This document shows positions 1-8,058 of a DNA stretch of 34,212 bases, one piece after another. The translations under genes and the position numbers were made by a program. The first letter of the stretch is position 1; every line of letters starts with the position of its first letter. The notes below the pieces were generated by a model. That model was not told where the DNA came from, made no database searches, and was given only the letters and a program-made list of their open reading frames with translations. Origin of the DNA: Glycomyces dulcitolivorans (GTDB lineage Bacteria; Actinomycetota; Actinomycetes; Mycobacteriales; Micromonosporaceae); NCBI RefSeq assembly GCF_003265355.1, contig NZ_QFRW01000094.1:27499-61710 (forward strand), in the 5' to 3' direction.

Positions 1-954
1 GGTGTCGAGGCATGCCATGTTGCTCAGTGCCTTCGGCGGGATACCGGCCTGGAGAGCAGCCAGAAGCATCTGCGCGAGGCGGTAACTCGGGCTGGACTGG
101 AGTGCGGCGTTGAAGGCTTCGAGGGCGAGGACGCCGTTGCCGGTGCGGTAGGCGCACCACCCGGCGATCGTGAACGCCGGGGCGGCCAGTTCCTCGTCGA
201 GGTGCCGGGCGACCCACAGCCACAAACCGCAGGACTTGTCCGGGTCGGTGTCGGAGGCGATGAGCGCGTGGTCGCGGACGTCGAGGTCGCCGACCGCGAG
301 GCCGAGGATTGCGATGTCGGTGGAGGCGTCGGGGAGATCGGCGGCGGCCAGCCACTGGTCGACCGCGGCGATGTCCATGCGCCGCTGTTCGCCCCATGAC
401 AGTGTCGCCTCCTGCACGATCGTGTCATCGACTGCGGTCGAGACGGCCGCCCGGCGGTTGGGTGCGGCTGGGGCCAGCAGCGCGGTGACGGCGTCGCGGT
501 CGGGATGGCGGTTCGCGTCGGCGGCCACGAGTGCGGCGCTGATCGCGGTGTCCTCCGCGGAGACGGGAGTGCCCTCGGCAGGGCAGCAGGGTCCGTTGCA
601 GGTCGCGGAGTAGTAGCGACCGTCGGTGACACGGAGGGCGTCGAGGACGTCGATGTCGGTGAGGGCGTAGTCGATGAGGGCCTGGCTCAGGGAGGCGGTG
701 GCGATCTCGTCGTCGCCGTAGGCGATGAGGACCACAGCGGTGCAGTCGTTGGTTTGGACGGGTTCGATGAGGGTGTTGAGGAGGTCGAGGTGGTCGAGTG
801 AGCCGGGCAGGTCCACGCGGAAGGTGCATTCGAGCCCGCGGTCTTTGAGGCCGACGGCGACCAGCGAGTGCTCGGGCGCGAACCCGAGCAGGTACGGGAC
901 GGCGGCGATGATGTCGGTCGGGCCGTTGACCGAGAGCTTGGCGGTGTCGTTCAT
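1..954 (-). CDS. DUF4192 domain-containing protein (3' end beyond window)
   Basis: The minus-strand frame is open from an ATG at 952-954 to the left edge, giving 318 codons without a stop, so the C-terminus is missing. The ATG is preceded by a GGAG ribosome site about 8 bases upstream. The translation opens with MNDTAKLSVNGPTDIIAAVP and continues with the LLGFAPEHSLVAVGL block, an RYYSATC motif near residue 120, and a late YRTGNGVLALEAF block, which together are typical of DUF4192. The function of this family is unknown. It is common in actinobacterial genomes and mobile elements near replication and maintenance genes, which fits the SSB gene immediately upstream on the same strand (80-base gap, probably one transcript). 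Family assignment is from remembered motifs. Confidence 0.85.
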   Translation of the reverse strand, partial: MNDTAKLSVNGPTDIIAAVPYLLGFAPEHSLVAVGLKDRGLECTFRVDLPGSLDHLDLLNTLIEPVQTNDCTAVVLIAYGDDEIATASLSQALIDYALTDIDVLDALRVTDGRYYSATCNGPCCPAEGTPVSAEDTAISAALVAADANRHPDRDAVTALLAPAAPNRRAAVSTAVDDTIVQEATLSWGEQRRMDIAAVDQWLAAADLPDASTDIAILGLAVGDLDVRDHALIASDTDPDKSCGLWLWVARHLDEELAAPAFTIAGWCAYRTGNGVLALEAFNAALQSSPSYRLAQMLLAALQAGIPPKALSNMACLDT

Positions 955-1034
955 GACGTCTCCAAAGAGGCAGTTGAGGGAAGCAGATGCGGAGCGGGTG
1001 CGGAGCGGCCCGAAGGCCGCCCCGCGGGAGGGGA

Positions 1035-1487
1035 TCAGGCCGCGGCCGGCTGCGGGGCAGGGGTCGCGGTGGCCCAGGCGTCCTCGACAGTGACCGGACG
1101 GGTTTCACCATCGGCGGTGCGGACCGAGGCGTTCGCGACCCGTTCCTTGCGGGCCGGAGTGACGGTCCCGAACCGGAGTGAGGCGGCGACGTTCTCGGCG
1201 GTGACCTTGAGGTGGGCGAACCCGCCCGATTCCTGGGCGTAGAGGTTGCGGGCGGTGACGATGACGGTGTCGTAGCGTTCGAAGGAGGCGAGGACGTTGT
1301 CGGCCAGGTTGCCCCAGCAGGTGATGTCGAAGAACTGGGTCTTGCCCTCGACCCACTTACCGGAGGCGTCGCGGTAGGTGGGCTTGTGGGCGAGCTCGAA
1401 GTGCACCCCGGCGTTGCCGTTCGGGGTCGCAAAGACCTCGGGGTCGCGCTTGACGATCTGGCCCTCGACGGCGAAGTGGAACTCCAT
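1035..1487 (-). CDS. ssb: Single-stranded DNA-binding protein (SSB)
   Basis: A 150-residue protein with an OB-fold SSB pattern: MEFHFAVEG start, a central ...FFDITCWGNLADNV... block (compare the usual F-x-V-x-x-W-x-x-x-A-E-N), and a KVTAENVAASL segment. It would coat single-stranded DNA in the cytoplasm during replication or conjugative transfer. The ATG at 1485-1487 is chosen because AAGGAG precedes it by 6 bases. The frame extends 83 codons further upstream, but that stretch is proline/arginine-rich and non-coding in character. The tail is Ala/Pro-rich and ends PQPAAA, without the acidic DDDIPF-type tip of housekeeping SSBs, suggesting an element-encoded version. It is followed by the DUF4192 gene on the same strand. 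Its leader holds a CCGGGG/CCCCGG hairpin (1524-1540), and the recurrent CGGCCGTCGGGTA motif lies at 1699-1715. Confidence 0.85.
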   Translation of the reverse strand: MEFHFAVEGQIVKRDPEVFATPNGNAGVHFELAHKPTYRDASGKWVEGKTQFFDITCWGNLADNVLASFERYDTVIVTARNLYAQESGGFAHLKVTAENVAASLRFGTVTPARKERVANASVRTADGETRPVTVEDAWATATPAPQPAAA

Positions 1488-1698
1488 GACGTTCTCCTTG
1501 ACGGACTCGTGTTGGCGCGGCGGCCGGGGTCCTGCCCCGGGTGGTGTGCCGCTGTGGTGAGCCCGCGTCGTCCCGGCGGGAAAGCGAGGGACGTCAAGGG
1601 GGCCAAGCAGCTTTGTTCGCAGCGACGAAGGAGCGGCCCGGCGAAGAAAGTGTGCCGGCGCCCTTGCGAGCGACGACGAAGGAGGAGCGGTGCGCTCG

Positions 1699-1715
1699 CG
1701 GCCGTCGGGTAGCGT
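1699..1715 (-). promoter_or_regulatory. Recurrent motif copy a (upstream of ssb)
   Basis: CGGCCGTCGGGTAGCGT on the plus strand, read as ACGCTACCCGACGGCCG toward ssb. It lies 212 bases upstream of the ssb start. Near-identical copies occur at 7878-7894, 10243-10259 and (weaker) 14762-14778. Three of the four precede minus-strand operons of the element, so a promoter or operator is likely. Which part is bound is not known. Confidence 0.5.
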
Positions 1716-1966
1716 GCTCACACCACAGCCGCACACCCGGGCAGACGAACCCGACCGTGCCAGACGATCGACAGGGCGATCCTGAACAGCTCCGCGCAGC
1801 AGAGGGACGGAGTCTGGCGCTCACGAGATTCTGCGGGTGAACGTACGATCTCAGCTGCGTGCGAGGTAGGCACGGAAGCAACGTGTGGCGTTCTGAGAGT
1901 AGGGCCCTCGGGGTTGCGGTTGGAGTGCTCACCGTTATGAGGGCGCGAGTAGTCGGACCCGCACTC

Positions 1967-1972
1967 TACGAT
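1967..1972 (+). promoter_or_regulatory. Possible -10 box of a leaderless promoter for the AlbA_2 gene
   Basis: TACGAT fits the actinobacterial TANNNT -10 pattern and ends 8 bases before the ATG at 1981, so transcription would begin at or next to the start codon. No ribosome site is visible. No good -35 box is seen. Confidence 0.35.
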
Positions 1973-1980
1973 CATCGTTT

Positions 1981-3186
1981 ATGACGATTAATCTCGACCG
2001 CTCGTCGGCGCTGTTGCGCCCGAGCCAACTCGAAGAACTCGTGCTGGCGGTGCGGAAGGCATCAGAACAAGACGAGGATGACGCACTCGAATGGAAGTCG
2101 ACGCTTGACCTCGATGACCCGAAGCAGTTCACACACCACTTGGTGCGTCAGATCATCGGGTTCGCGAACCGTATGCCAGAGGAGGCCGCGCGCCGATACG
2201 AGGGATATGGGTACATCGTCGTTGGTGTGAAGCCCGGTGAGTTGAAGGGCGTTGTGGAGATCGATCCCGCGCAGCTGTCACAGAAGCTTCGGCCCTTTGT
2301 TGGCGGCATCTCATGGTTTCCCGAGTACGTGAGCGTCGATGATGTCCAGGTGCTCGTCATTATCGTCAACGCGCCGAAGTACGGAGACGCGATCCACGCC
2401 TTGCATAAGAAGTTCGACACCTGGAAGGTCGGTACCGTGTTCGTCCGCAGGGCGGGCATTGTCGAGCAGGCCGATCCAGCCGACCTGCAACGCCTGGCGG
2501 CGAGAAGTCACCACAGCCAAGCCCAGACATCGGTAACTCTCGAGGTGACCGCGCCGCTCGAACCGTGGCCTGCGAAAGATGTGATTGAGGAGTGGGTCGC
2601 CAGTGAGGTGAACATCCTTCTGGCGCGACACGGCCGGAATACGCGCACGGTATCGAACGCCTACCTGGAAGAGCTCCGGGAGGCGATACTGAAGCGGATC
2701 TTCTGGGCACTGCACGACCGGGACGGAACCCATCTCGAGCTCGCCGTGAACAACCTCATCGGGCAACCGAACCGTGACCTTCGGGTCCTTATCTCAAGCG
2801 CTGACCTTTCGATGCTGCCGGAAGAGTGGCAGCGAGTTGTGGAGTCTGATAGGATGCCGCGACTTCCGAAGCTGCCTGTTTACAATGGTCTAATCGAGTT
2901 CGATCCGATCGACGTTCCCGGACTGTGGGGATACTCGGGCGAGCCGGGTTACCAAGTTCGGAGTCGGAAACCGCTAGAGCTTACGTACGACCAGTTCGAC
3001 TTGCATCCGCGTGAGACTGCCGAGCTCGAACTGATACCTGTCCTCGCGAAGCCGGGCACCGCGTCGATCGAACTGCATTGGCGCGCTACGGCGATGAATT
3101 TGAACGGCGTGTGCGAAGGCAGCTTGACCGTGTCCTTGACCGAGCCGGCCCTCTGGGGCGACCTATTCCCGGTCAATACTGAATGA
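1981..3186 (+). CDS. Schlafen/AlbA_2 (AAA_4-type) domain protein
   Basis: A 401-residue soluble protein. The N-terminal 180 residues fit the AlbA_2/Schlafen fold: LEWKS at 36-40, an IIGFAN helix at 58-63, GYIVVGV at 77-83 followed by a small gap and KG, then a strand-rich segment containing FVRRAG. Proteins with this domain bind nucleic acid or nucleotide. They occur as stand-alone regulators or as parts of phage-defence systems. The C-terminal 220 residues (a helical part and then a beta-rich tail ending LWGDLFPVNTE) were not recognised. Codon third positions are less GC-rich than in ssb or parB, suggesting separate acquisition. The gene stands alone, between divergent ssb and convergent parB. 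Domain call is fairly sure; biological role is not. Confidence 0.75.
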   Translation: MTINLDRSSALLRPSQLEELVLAVRKASEQDEDDALEWKSTLDLDDPKQFTHHLVRQIIGFANRMPEEAARRYEGYGYIVVGVKPGELKGVVEIDPAQLSQKLRPFVGGISWFPEYVSVDDVQVLVIIVNAPKYGDAIHALHKKFDTWKVGTVFVRRAGIVEQADPADLQRLAARSHHSQAQTSVTLEVTAPLEPWPAKDVIEEWVASEVNILLARHGRNTRTVSNAYLEELREAILKRIFWALHDRDGTHLELAVNNLIGQPNRDLRVLISSADLSMLPEEWQRVVESDRMPRLPKLPVYNGLIEFDPIDVPGLWGYSGEPGYQVRSRKPLELTYDQFDLHPRETAELELIPVLAKPGTASIELHWRATAMNLNGVCEGSLTVSLTEPALWGDLFPVNTE

Positions 3187-3595
3187 GGCGATGCGAGCGG
3201 CGATGGGCGAAACTCTCCCCCGACCGACGACGGCACTGCCGGATGTCTTTGCCCAGGTGTGCCGTTGGTGGCGCGAAAAATCGGTGCTCGGGCATGGACT
3301 TCGGCCGAGTCCAATTTCTCGGCCGCAAACTGGCTTGATGTCGTGGCTGCGACTCAGTGAAGGCTCGGTTAGTCTGCTCCAGACCCGTTGACCTTCTTCG
3401 GGATACGGAGCGCGGCCAGGTCCGCAATCCAACCCCACCGGTTCGGAGGCGCAGCCGCGCGGGCTGAGCGTATCTCGCAGTGACGCCATGGCGATACAGC
3501 CGGGCACATCGGCATATTGCGGCGCTTGGGCTGAGGTGACGGTGTCTGGTTGGTCGGCGCCGCACTATACCGGTGCGGCGCCGACCAACGGGTGT
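3187..3595. other. Non-coding region between converging AlbA_2 and parB genes
   Basis: No supported gene in these 409 bases. The only clear element is the strong hairpin at 3549-3589 beside the parB stop codon. Long open frames on the plus strand from 3488 are antisense shadows of parB. Confidence 0.6.
3549..3589 (-). terminator. Strong hairpin terminator 3' of parB
   Basis: Perfect 17-base arms (3549-3565 and 3573-3589, GTTGGTCGGCGCCGCAC and its complement) around a 7-base loop, beginning 6 bases past the parB stop codon. It has no U-tract, which is common for actinobacterial terminators. It may work in both directions between converging genes. Confidence 0.75.
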
Positions 3596-5056
3596 TCAGG
3601 CCATAAGGAGGTCGTCGGCCTTGGCGTCCCCATCGCGGTCCGGGATCGAGTCGTCAGCGTTTTCGACCTCAGCGGCGACGTAGACCGTTGCGTCCGGACC
3701 CGGGCCCTCGTCGTCCTCGTCGCCTTCTTCCTCTTCGTCTTCCGCTGCTTCTTCGGCGAGGCGGTCGGTGATCGACTGGTGGATCTCCGATTCGACTTCG
3801 GCGAGCTCGTACCCCTCGGCCACGAGGAGGTCGAGGTAGGCCAAGGCGTGGTCGAGGTCGCCCCAGCGGCCGAGGACGAGCCCGGACAGGTTCTCCTCGC
3901 ACCGCGTGAGCCAGCGGGCGACGGTGGCGCGGGTGAGGCGGTCCATCCCGGCGTTCTCGGGCAGCTCGCGGATCTCGCCTCCGCACAGTGCGTTGGCGAG
4001 CTCGGCGTACTCGTTGTAGGGCAGCCGCATCGAGGTAGTCGCCAGTTCACGCAGCGCGAGCCGGAACAGGACCTTCGCGCCCTTCGTTGTGCCGAACCGG
4101 GAGAGGAGAAAGTCCGTGCGGACGCCCGTCGCGGCCTCCCACGCTGCACGTCGCGCCTCGGCCTCGGCGTCGCGCGCTTCGCGTTCGGCCCGGTTCGCTG
4201 CGGAGGAGCCAGGGACCGGATGCAGTCCGACCGCGGACGGGTCGGGGCAGTAGTACTCGGCCTTGGCGCCGTAGTCGCGGTTGATGTAGGCCGCAAACCC
4301 CGGCTCGCTCTTCACCGCCTCCGGGTCCACCGCGTTCCCTTCGGCGTCGACAAGGTGTTCCAAGCGGACCGCCGTGCAGCCCTCGCTGTGGAAGTCCGGG
4401 CGGGGTGTGACCTTGACGCCCGCGAGGACGAGCTCGGCCTTGAGCCGGTCGAGGGTGTCCTTCGCGGCCTGGCGGTGGCGTTCCTCGGCGATGAGGTGTT
4501 GCACGCTCCAGTGCCCGCCGGCCTTCTTCATGATCCGCTCGATCACCTTCGGCTCGTGCGCGAACTCGGCAAGGGCGGCGGCCGAGACGAGGTCCACCTG
4601 GCCGGCGTGTGCGGCCTGCTGGACGTGCTCGGGGAGCTGGTGAAGGGTCAGGGACTGTTGAACGCGGTCGAGCTCCCTGCCGGTGGCCTGGGCGATGCGC
4701 TCGGGTTCCCAGTCCAGGAGCGTGAGCTGCTGGTAGGTTTGGGCCTCTTCGAGGACGGTGAGGTCGTCGCGGTGGAGGTTCTCCACCAGCATGGTCACGA
4801 GCTGGTCGCCTGCACCGGGGTCGTCGACGACGATGCACGGCACCGTCTCCAATTCGACCTGGACGGCGGCGGCGTGGCGGCGGTGTCCGGCCACGATCGT
4901 GTGGTTCCCCTTCTCGTCGGCGGGGAGGACGACGAGCGGTTCGATGATGCCGAGGTAGGCGACGGTCTGCGCGAGGGCATTGATGCCGCGCAGTTCGGAG
5001 TGTGCGTTCTTCTCGTGCGGGACGAGGTTCGCGGGCGGGATCTGGGTGAGCTCCAC
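3596..5056 (-). CDS. ParB/RepB/Spo0J-family partition-like protein
   Basis: A 486-residue ParB-family protein. The N-terminal ParB/Srx nuclease-like domain has IPPANLVPHEKNAHSEL, then GHRRHAAA (counterpart of GERRxRA) and ENLHRDDLTVLEEA (counterpart of ENxQRxDL), followed by a helix-turn-helix region (RIAQATGRELDRVQQSL...). The long C-terminus is unlike chromosomal ParB and ends in a very acidic stretch (EEAAEDEEEEGDEDDEG). It probably binds centromere-like or regulatory sites of the element. No ParA is in the window. GTG at 5054-5056 is chosen because GGAGG lies 5 bases upstream; the frame is open further upstream but there it passes through a 72-bp inverted repeat that looks like a leader. 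A perfect hairpin follows the stop codon. Confidence 0.8.
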   Translation of the reverse strand: MELTQIPPANLVPHEKNAHSELRGINALAQTVAYLGIIEPLVVLPADEKGNHTIVAGHRRHAAAVQVELETVPCIVVDDPGAGDQLVTMLVENLHRDDLTVLEEAQTYQQLTLLDWEPERIAQATGRELDRVQQSLTLHQLPEHVQQAAHAGQVDLVSAAALAEFAHEPKVIERIMKKAGGHWSVQHLIAEERHRQAAKDTLDRLKAELVLAGVKVTPRPDFHSEGCTAVRLEHLVDAEGNAVDPEAVKSEPGFAAYINRDYGAKAEYYCPDPSAVGLHPVPGSSAANRAEREARDAEAEARRAAWEAATGVRTDFLLSRFGTTKGAKVLFRLALRELATTSMRLPYNEYAELANALCGGEIRELPENAGMDRLTRATVARWLTRCEENLSGLVLGRWGDLDHALAYLDLLVAEGYELAEVESEIHQSITDRLAEEAAEDEEEEGDEDDEGPGPDATVYVAAEVENADDSIPDRDGDAKADDLLMA

Positions 5057-5098
5057 GGGAGCCTCCAATCGGTCGGCCGCCAACTGGTTGATGAAGTC

Positions 5099-5170
5099 GG
5101 CGGCGCTTGCTGAGGGCCCGGTTCCCAGCCGCGGAGCGGCTACCCTTGGACCGGCCCAGCAAGCGCCGCC
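5099..5170. repeat. 72-bp interrupted inverted repeat in the parB leader
   Basis: Outer arms 5099-5112 and 5157-5170 are perfect 14-base complements (GGCGGCGCTTGCTG). Inside them GGGCCCGGTTCC pairs with GGACCGGCCC with small bulges, and at the centre AGCCG...CGGCT forms an inner hairpin. It lies 43 bases upstream of the chosen parB start. It could be a regulatory leader hairpin, a ParB autoregulatory or centromere site, or a recombination/origin structure. The sequence alone does not decide. Confidence 0.6.
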
Positions 5171-5280
5171 GCAGAAGTGGGCGCAGCTCCGTCGCTGCGA
5201 GCAGGAGCCCCCCATGTCCATGACGCCAAGCGAGGCCACGGTGCGAGAAATTCCACAGGGCACGATGGAAGGTACGCTCG

Positions 5281-5286
5281 TACGAT
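5281..5286 (+). promoter_or_regulatory. Possible -10 box for the nuclease-like gene
   Basis: TACGAT, 23 bases before the ATG at 5310, in GTACGATCC. The same TACGATC string precedes the AlbA_2 gene at 1967. No clear -35 box. Confidence 0.35.
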
Positions 5287-5309
5287 CCCTTCACTGAGCG
5301 GAGCGTGAA

Positions 5310-7781
5310 ATGCAGTTCGATAGTGTCCCGGTTCAGGTCGCGTTGCGTCCACCCCGCGCCGTCATCCTCTTTGATGGAGATGACCATTGGCACTACTGGG
5401 CGAGAATGGCATTGCACTGCGCAACTCAAGTGTGGGGCGGTCAAGGCTTCGTGGTCATTCCGCACCACAACGGCGAGGTTCGGCCCGAGCTCCTCGCCAT
5501 GATTCGCGTCTACGATCCCGACTATGTTGTGGCGCTGACCAAGACGGTGGCTGACATCGAGCAAGTCAATCCGAGGGCACTCAAGCTCCCCGTCGAAGAA
5601 GCAGAGCGACAGCGGCAACTGGGGATCATCGGCGATCATGCCGTCCCGGATGCGGCAGGTCAAGCAGCACGAGAGGCCGTCGTCAACATATGTTCCCCGC
5701 ACCGCCGCCGCGAAGAGGACGGTGAATGGGATGAAGACGTTCACTTCATCACCGCGTCGAGCGAATGGCAGCGCTTCACGCCGGTAGAAGATGCCACCAA
5801 CCGTCCATTTGAGGATCAGACCTACGCTACCGTGCCTGAGCATTGGAGTGGCGCCCTTGGCGTCGCGCTCGCCGCACGATGCGGAGCGGCCCGTCGGCCA
5901 GTGCTGGGCGCCGAGCCTGACATCGAGGATTCCGAAGCCCGAAAGCTCTGGAATTGGTTGCTCTGGAACGACTATCAGAACGCCGATGGGATTGCCCCAA
6001 TAGTGCCCGAGATGGGGACGTGGGATTATCCGAAGATCGCCTTTAGCGGTGGCACCGAGTTCCCGCCTGTCTTCTCCAGAACGCAGAACGGGCTCATACA
6101 AGTTCGCAGTTCGCCTCGGCCACGAAAGACCGCTGACCTGGTCCTCGGGGACACGGCCGATGACTTCGCGCTGGCCCACATCACTGAGCGCCTATACGGT
6201 CGATCCGTATGGGTGCCGCGGGCGCTGTGGGACCAGGAAGCAGCGCGCGCCGGGTTGTACCACCTCCACGCGCTCGTCTCAACGCTCGAACGCGAGCGAC
6301 GAACCCTCTCGATCTCCTCCCTCTCCGAGTCCGACGACGTGCTCGAATCGATGGCCGCACACCTTCGAGACTCACCGCTCAATGCGGTGGTCACTGAACC
6401 CGAGCAAGTCCAGCCCGAACGGCGTCGTGAATCGGTCCAGGTCGAACTGGCGAAGGCAGATCCCGAGTCGGCATTGCGGCTGGTGATTGCCGAGCAGTTT
6501 GACATCAAAACCCAGGTCGGCGTCCACCACAGCGACCGAGACAGTATCGAGATGACCGCGGGCCCTCGATACCCCGACATCACACACCCGGCACTTGTCG
6601 GCTGTGACGAGCTCCAGTGGCAAGTCGACGTCTCCTTCATGCCCCACGGCATTCCCGCCGGCAGAGGGGTTGACGGCCACGATCTGCTCGCCAGCGAAGA
6701 GAATCGCCATCTCACATGGGTGCGAAGCGGGCGAGATGGCATCTCCTTCGAGTCCCGGAAGTGGGATTTTGTCCATAACGGCTGGTCTAGGGCCTCGAAA
6801 CTCGCCGAGCCGCGCCTTCGCCAGCCGAGCCTTGCGACATGGGCGGATCTCGCCGCCAAGTCGTCTGGGAGGTCGATGGAGTACTCGCCGGCGGGTTCTC
6901 GGTTTATGAGCCTCGTGCGGCTCTGGGGCTCGGCTCAATCAGTCGCTGAGACGATGGCAAGCCCGATGCTGAAGGTACTGAAGTCCTTCAACCCTTCCGC
7001 GAAGTCCTCGACAGCGGCATACCCCAAAGGTATGGGCGTCGTGCTCGCCTCTGGGGGATCGGCAAACCAGCCGAGGGAAGGCTACCTCTCCTTCGAGGGA
7101 ATCGTGCAGTTCCATGGGGGAGAACCCGAGGTCCTGCGAGACGACGTTGACGCGCTCCTTGACAACGGCGTACTGAAGCGTGGCCTCGTCCTTGGGTGCG
7201 CACACTGCCGCCGGGTGGCGTTTATCGCAATCGACCGGCTCGCCCAGAACAACCGGTGTCTTCGATGCGACGGATCGAACCCACTCACCGCGGCGAGCTG
7301 GAACAGGGACGGGATCGAGCCAGGCTGGTTCTACGATCTCCACCCCATCGTCCGGGACTTCCTCAACGAGAACGGCGACGTCCCCGTCCTTCTCTCCCAT
7401 CACCTTCGGCTGAATTCGAGAACCTACGCCGATGCCCCGGAGATGGAGCTGTTCGAGGGAGGGAAGCGAGTTGCTGAAGCCGACCTCATCGCCCTGAGCG
7501 ACCGCCGCCTCCTGGTCGCGGAGGCGAAGAGTTCCAACCACATGCGACCGAAGACTGGGAAGGGGTCCAGGCTCGACACCGCACGCAAGAAGGTACTGCT
7601 CGCGACGGCGCTCCACGCCGACGAGATTGTCCTTGCCACGACACAGGAGACTTGGGAACCCGCCAGCATCGAAGACATTCAGAAAGCCGTTAAGGAGCTG
7701 ACCCCAGCTTGGACGGCTCCGCAAATCCGCAGCATCACCGCCCTCGGCACCGATCATGTCAAGGACGAGTACCTGCCTTGA
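5310..7781 (+). CDS. Large unrecognised protein with zinc ribbon and PD-(D/E)xK-like nuclease C-terminus
   Basis: An 823-residue soluble protein; GGAG lies 5 bases before the ATG. The N-terminal block (AVILFDGDDHWHYWARMAL near residues 17-35, then a strand with DPDYVVAL) is Rossmann-like in rhythm but matches no family I know. The middle 500 residues were not recognised. Cys630, Cys633, Cys650 and Cys653 form a CxxC...CxxC zinc ribbon. Residues 712-742 then give E723-A-D725...LLVAEAKSS, with D725 and E738-x-K740 spaced like a PD-(D/E)xK nuclease core, and a basic lysine-rich loop follows. This layout suggests a DNA- or RNA-targeting defence nuclease, which is an inference from architecture. 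It is a single gene divergent from parB, with less GC-rich codon use. A 38-bp palindrome follows it. Confidence 0.7.
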   Translation: MQFDSVPVQVALRPPRAVILFDGDDHWHYWARMALHCATQVWGGQGFVVIPHHNGEVRPELLAMIRVYDPDYVVALTKTVADIEQVNPRALKLPVEEAERQRQLGIIGDHAVPDAAGQAAREAVVNICSPHRRREEDGEWDEDVHFITASSEWQRFTPVEDATNRPFEDQTYATVPEHWSGALGVALAARCGAARRPVLGAEPDIEDSEARKLWNWLLWNDYQNADGIAPIVPEMGTWDYPKIAFSGGTEFPPVFSRTQNGLIQVRSSPRPRKTADLVLGDTADDFALAHITERLYGRSVWVPRALWDQEAARAGLYHLHALVSTLERERRTLSISSLSESDDVLESMAAHLRDSPLNAVVTEPEQVQPERRRESVQVELAKADPESALRLVIAEQFDIKTQVGVHHSDRDSIEMTAGPRYPDITHPALVGCDELQWQVDVSFMPHGIPAGRGVDGHDLLASEENRHLTWVRSGRDGISFESRKWDFVHNGWSRASKLAEPRLRQPSLATWADLAAKSSGRSMEYSPAGSRFMSLVRLWGSAQSVAETMASPMLKVLKSFNPSAKSSTAAYPKGMGVVLASGGSANQPREGYLSFEGIVQFHGGEPEVLRDDVDALLDNGVLKRGLVLGCAHCRRVAFIAIDRLAQNNRCLRCDGSNPLTAASWNRDGIEPGWFYDLHPIVRDFLNENGDVPVLLSHHLRLNSRTYADAPEMELFEGGKRVAEADLIALSDRRLLVAEAKSSNHMRPKTGKGSRLDTARKKVLLATALHADEIVLATTQETWEPASIEDIQKAVKELTPAWTAPQIRSITALGTDHVKDEYLP

Positions 7782-7818
7782 TCTCCCACGAAATGTCCGA
7801 ACCAAGGGACGTGGGTTC

Positions 7819-7856
7819 TGGTCGGTGCGCTCCCAGCGCTGGGAGCGCACCGACCA
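7819..7856. terminator. 38-bp perfect palindrome after the nuclease-like gene
   Basis: Perfect 19-base arms with no loop (core GCTCCCAGCGCTGGGAGC), starting 37 bases after the stop codon at 7781. Position fits a factor-independent terminator without a U-tract, but a perfect palindrome of this size could also be a protein-binding or recombination site. Confidence 0.5.
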
Positions 7857-7877
7857 CAGGGCGAAGCCCGGTCGGCC

Positions 7878-7894
7878 CGGCCGTCGGGTAACGT
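7878..7894 (-). promoter_or_regulatory. Recurrent motif copy b
   Basis: CGGCCGTCGGGTAACGT. It is the only copy with no minus-strand gene directly downstream: the palindrome at 7819-7856 and the antisense side of the 5310-7781 gene lie there instead, and the next minus-strand gene is parB. This would fit insertion of the nuclease-like gene between an old parB promoter and parB (inference). Confidence 0.45.
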
Positions 7895-8058
7895 CAGCGC
7901 CCCGCAGTGGCAGGTCCGGGCCGGCCGGCATCGGAAGCCGATCCACACCGGCATGGGCCTGGGCGAGGTGAGAGGCGTCTGAATGTGCCTGAATGGCCGG
8001 AACTGGCCCTTAGACTGATCGCGTTTCTCATCGGTGCCGGGCAGGAAGTGATCGCCGT

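Larger units (their letters stand above)
1488..1980. other. Non-coding divergent region between ssb and the AlbA_2 gene
   Basis: No convincing gene lies in these 493 bases. Open frames here are Arg/Pro/Ser-rich shadows. The region holds the ssb leader hairpin (1524-1540), one copy of the recurrent motif (1699-1715), and a likely promoter for the rightward gene with -10 TACGAT at 1967-1972. The base composition becomes noticeably less GC-rich to the right of about 1780, matching the AlbA_2 gene. Confidence 0.6.

Noticed and set aside
3488-5113. 541-codon plus-strand open frame
   Set aside because: It is the antisense shadow of parB. The minus strand shows ParB motifs, a good ribosome site and a terminator; the plus-strand product is a low-complexity Val/Gly/Arg-rich sequence.
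4047-6179. 710-codon minus-strand open frame across parB and the nuclease-like gene
   Set aside because: It joins antisense of the nuclease gene to an Arg/Pro-rich shadow of parB with no recognisable domain.
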